Origin: a virus
Direction: 5' to 3' (one strand)
Length of the DNA stretch: 47,481 nucleotides
Virus record (IMG/VR): IMGVR_UViG_3300046543_000431
Location: 1 to 47,481 of that record
Both the position numbers and the translations under genes were made by a program. Positions 46,675-47,481 of the stretch are shown here, piece after piece; the stretch's first letter is position 1; each line of letters starts with the position of its first letter. Under the pieces are notes generated by a model, which was given only the letters and a program-made list of their open reading frames with translations, did no database searches and was not told the DNA's origin.

Positions 46675-46965
46675 ATGCCACGCCACCGCCGCCCGTGTAC
46701 CTCCGTCTCCACGCTCATCGAGCCGACGCGCGTCTACGACGCGGCGGACCTTTGCACGATGTTCCGATGTTCGCGGGCGACGCTGGCCGCCGCGAAGCGT
46801 GAGGGCAAGCTGATCGCGTTCCAACCCGCGTTCGAGGATTTGTACCTTGGCTCCCGCGTGCTGGAATACATCGCGGCGTGTGAGGTGACGGCGGAAGAAG
46901 TTGCGAAGCGCACGGGCGGGCCGGGGCGGGTCGAGAATTTGGTGCAGAATCGAAAGGCGGGGTGA
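46675..46965 (+). CDS. MerR-like HTH protein, excisionase candidate
   Basis: A 96-residue protein: VYDAADLCTMFRCSRATLAA followed by AKREGKLIAFQ and LYLGSRVLEYIA is the winged helix pattern of MerR/excisionase-type proteins. Excisionases of this size direct excision by bending att DNA. It is rightward in the early region, opposite to int, a common arrangement. It could instead be a general regulator. Confidence 0.6.
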   Translation: MPRHRRPCTSVSTLIEPTRVYDAADLCTMFRCSRATLAAAKREGKLIAFQPAFEDLYLGSRVLEYIAACEVTAEEVAKRTGGPGRVENLVQNRKAG

Positions 46966-46968
46966 GAC

Positions 46969-47286
46969 ATGAGCGACGCAACACAGACACCCGACACCGC
47001 CGCCATCGTCGCCGAGACACGCGAGCAAATCGCCGCGCTCCACGAGTGGCGCGACGAGGAGCCGGCTGCTACCACGCCGGTTCCCGGATACCCGGCATTT
47101 GTGGAGTCAGTCGAATATCGCATTGACGGTAATATTGTCTCGGAAGCAGAATGGAACGCCGCTTGGTTTCCGGGTGCTACTGACGCCGAGCCGCCGCTCG
47201 AGCGCCTGCGCCGGCTCACGGGCGATTGCGATACCGCGGACCTGTGGCGAGACACCGGCTTCGAGACACCGACAGACGGGGACTAG
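46969..47286 (+). CDS. Hypothetical acidic early protein
   Basis: A 105-residue acidic protein with a helical N-terminus (TAAIVAETREQIAALHEWRD) and a Trp/Pro-containing second half (WNAAWFPGATDAEPPLERLR). It starts 3 bases after the previous stop. Not recognised. Confidence 0.55.
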   Translation: MSDATQTPDTAAIVAETREQIAALHEWRDEEPAATTPVPGYPAFVESVEYRIDGNIVSEAEWNAAWFPGATDAEPPLERLRRLTGDCDTADLWRDTGFETPTDGD

Positions 47287-47429
47287 GCTCGGAGCCGCGC
47301 CGCACCCGTCGCGACATAGGCAACCGCGGCGGTGTACCCTCGGGGCGTTGGTGGTACGGCGGGCGGTTCCGAGTCTTTGAAACAGTGAGCGACGTGCTAC
47401 GAGTGCTTGATCTTGGGTACACCGAATGA
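47226..47429 (+). CDS. Possible small protein at right end
   Basis: This reading overlaps the previous gene by 61 bases. Only its last 27 residues (RWWYGGRFRVFETVSDVLRV and onward to LGYTE) look protein-like; the N-terminal part looks like shadow sequence and no well-placed start with a ribosome site is visible. It may be a gene remnant, or start at an unusual codon near 47310. Confidence 0.3.
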   Translation: MRYRGPVARHRLRDTDRRGLGSEPRRTRRDIGNRGGVPSGRWWYGGRFRVFETVSDVLRVLDLGYTE

Positions 47430-47430
47430 G

Positions 47431-47481
47431 AAAGGCGGTTTGTTTTTTTCCTGAGACGCGATTATGGACCGTGCCGCCCAT
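47431..47481. repeat. Right copy of imperfect terminal direct repeat
   Basis: Matches bases 1-51 at 48 of 51 positions; differences at 47461, 47464 and 47480 are A here and T in the left copy. On a circular map it would lie just upstream of csrA. Confidence 0.85.

Overview
The window reads as the essentially complete genome of a temperate, tailed (siphovirus-type) phage of a planctomycete, most likely a Gemmata relative. The host inference rests on a TIGR02996-type repeat-companion domain joined to four CxxCxGxG zinc motifs (7458-8378), a family known mainly from Gemmataceae, on the GC-rich codon use, and on many small Cys-rich proteins. The first 51 and last 51 bases are near-identical direct repeats (48/51; the three differences are all T at the left and A at the right), and rightward early transcription continues naturally across that junction, so the molecule is probably circular or terminally redundant.

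Layout. 0.1-9.1 kb: rightward early/replication region with a phage CsrA, a SWIM-like protein, RecT, an XRE regulator, a replisome-organiser-like protein overlapping a DnaC-like loader, a PD-(D/E)XK-like nuclease, RusA, Ea22-like and TIGR02996 proteins, and a stand-alone RNA polymerase alpha-CTD-like protein. 9.2-17.2 kb: DNA packaging and head (TerS, TerL, HK97 portal, protease-scaffold fusion, major capsid protein). 17.2-26.5 kb: an unusually long run of probable virion surface proteins (beta-helix, tandem paralogues, Pro-rich repeat protein, LamG-like) around the head-tail connector. 26.4-33.4 kb: connector, tail terminator, tail tube, tail-assembly chaperone with a programmed -1 frameshift, a short tape measure protein and distal tail proteins. 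33.7-41.5 kb: accessory and lysis-candidate region with secreted proteins, a papain-like protease, a 430-bp palindromic repeat island, an orphan DNA methyltransferase and a holin candidate. 41.5-43.6 kb: probable attP, a leftward integrase, a coiled-coil protein and a ribbon-helix-helix regulator with an operator. 43.6-47.4 kb: rightward small early genes and a strongly tRNA-like RNA of unusual size.

How it works together. The ribbon-helix-helix protein and the 7-7-7 dyad at 43527-43547 sit between divergent transcription units and are the best candidate for the lysis-lysogeny switch. From there the early promoter (43566-43594) would drive the small genes, the tRNA-like RNA and, across the junction, csrA-recT-replication. 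Late expression appears to start near 9155 and again at 14469, where three 15-bp repeats spaced exactly 21 bp precede a promoter covered by a 21-bp dyad. Eleven genes between 9.5 and 29.1 kb, mostly small insertions between canonical head and tail genes, share an identical or near-identical AAGGTGCAA leader. The most unusual elements are the tRNA-like RNA (45790-45912), the palindromic repeat island (37186-37600), the phage alpha-CTD, and CsrA with its own GGA-loop leader hairpin.
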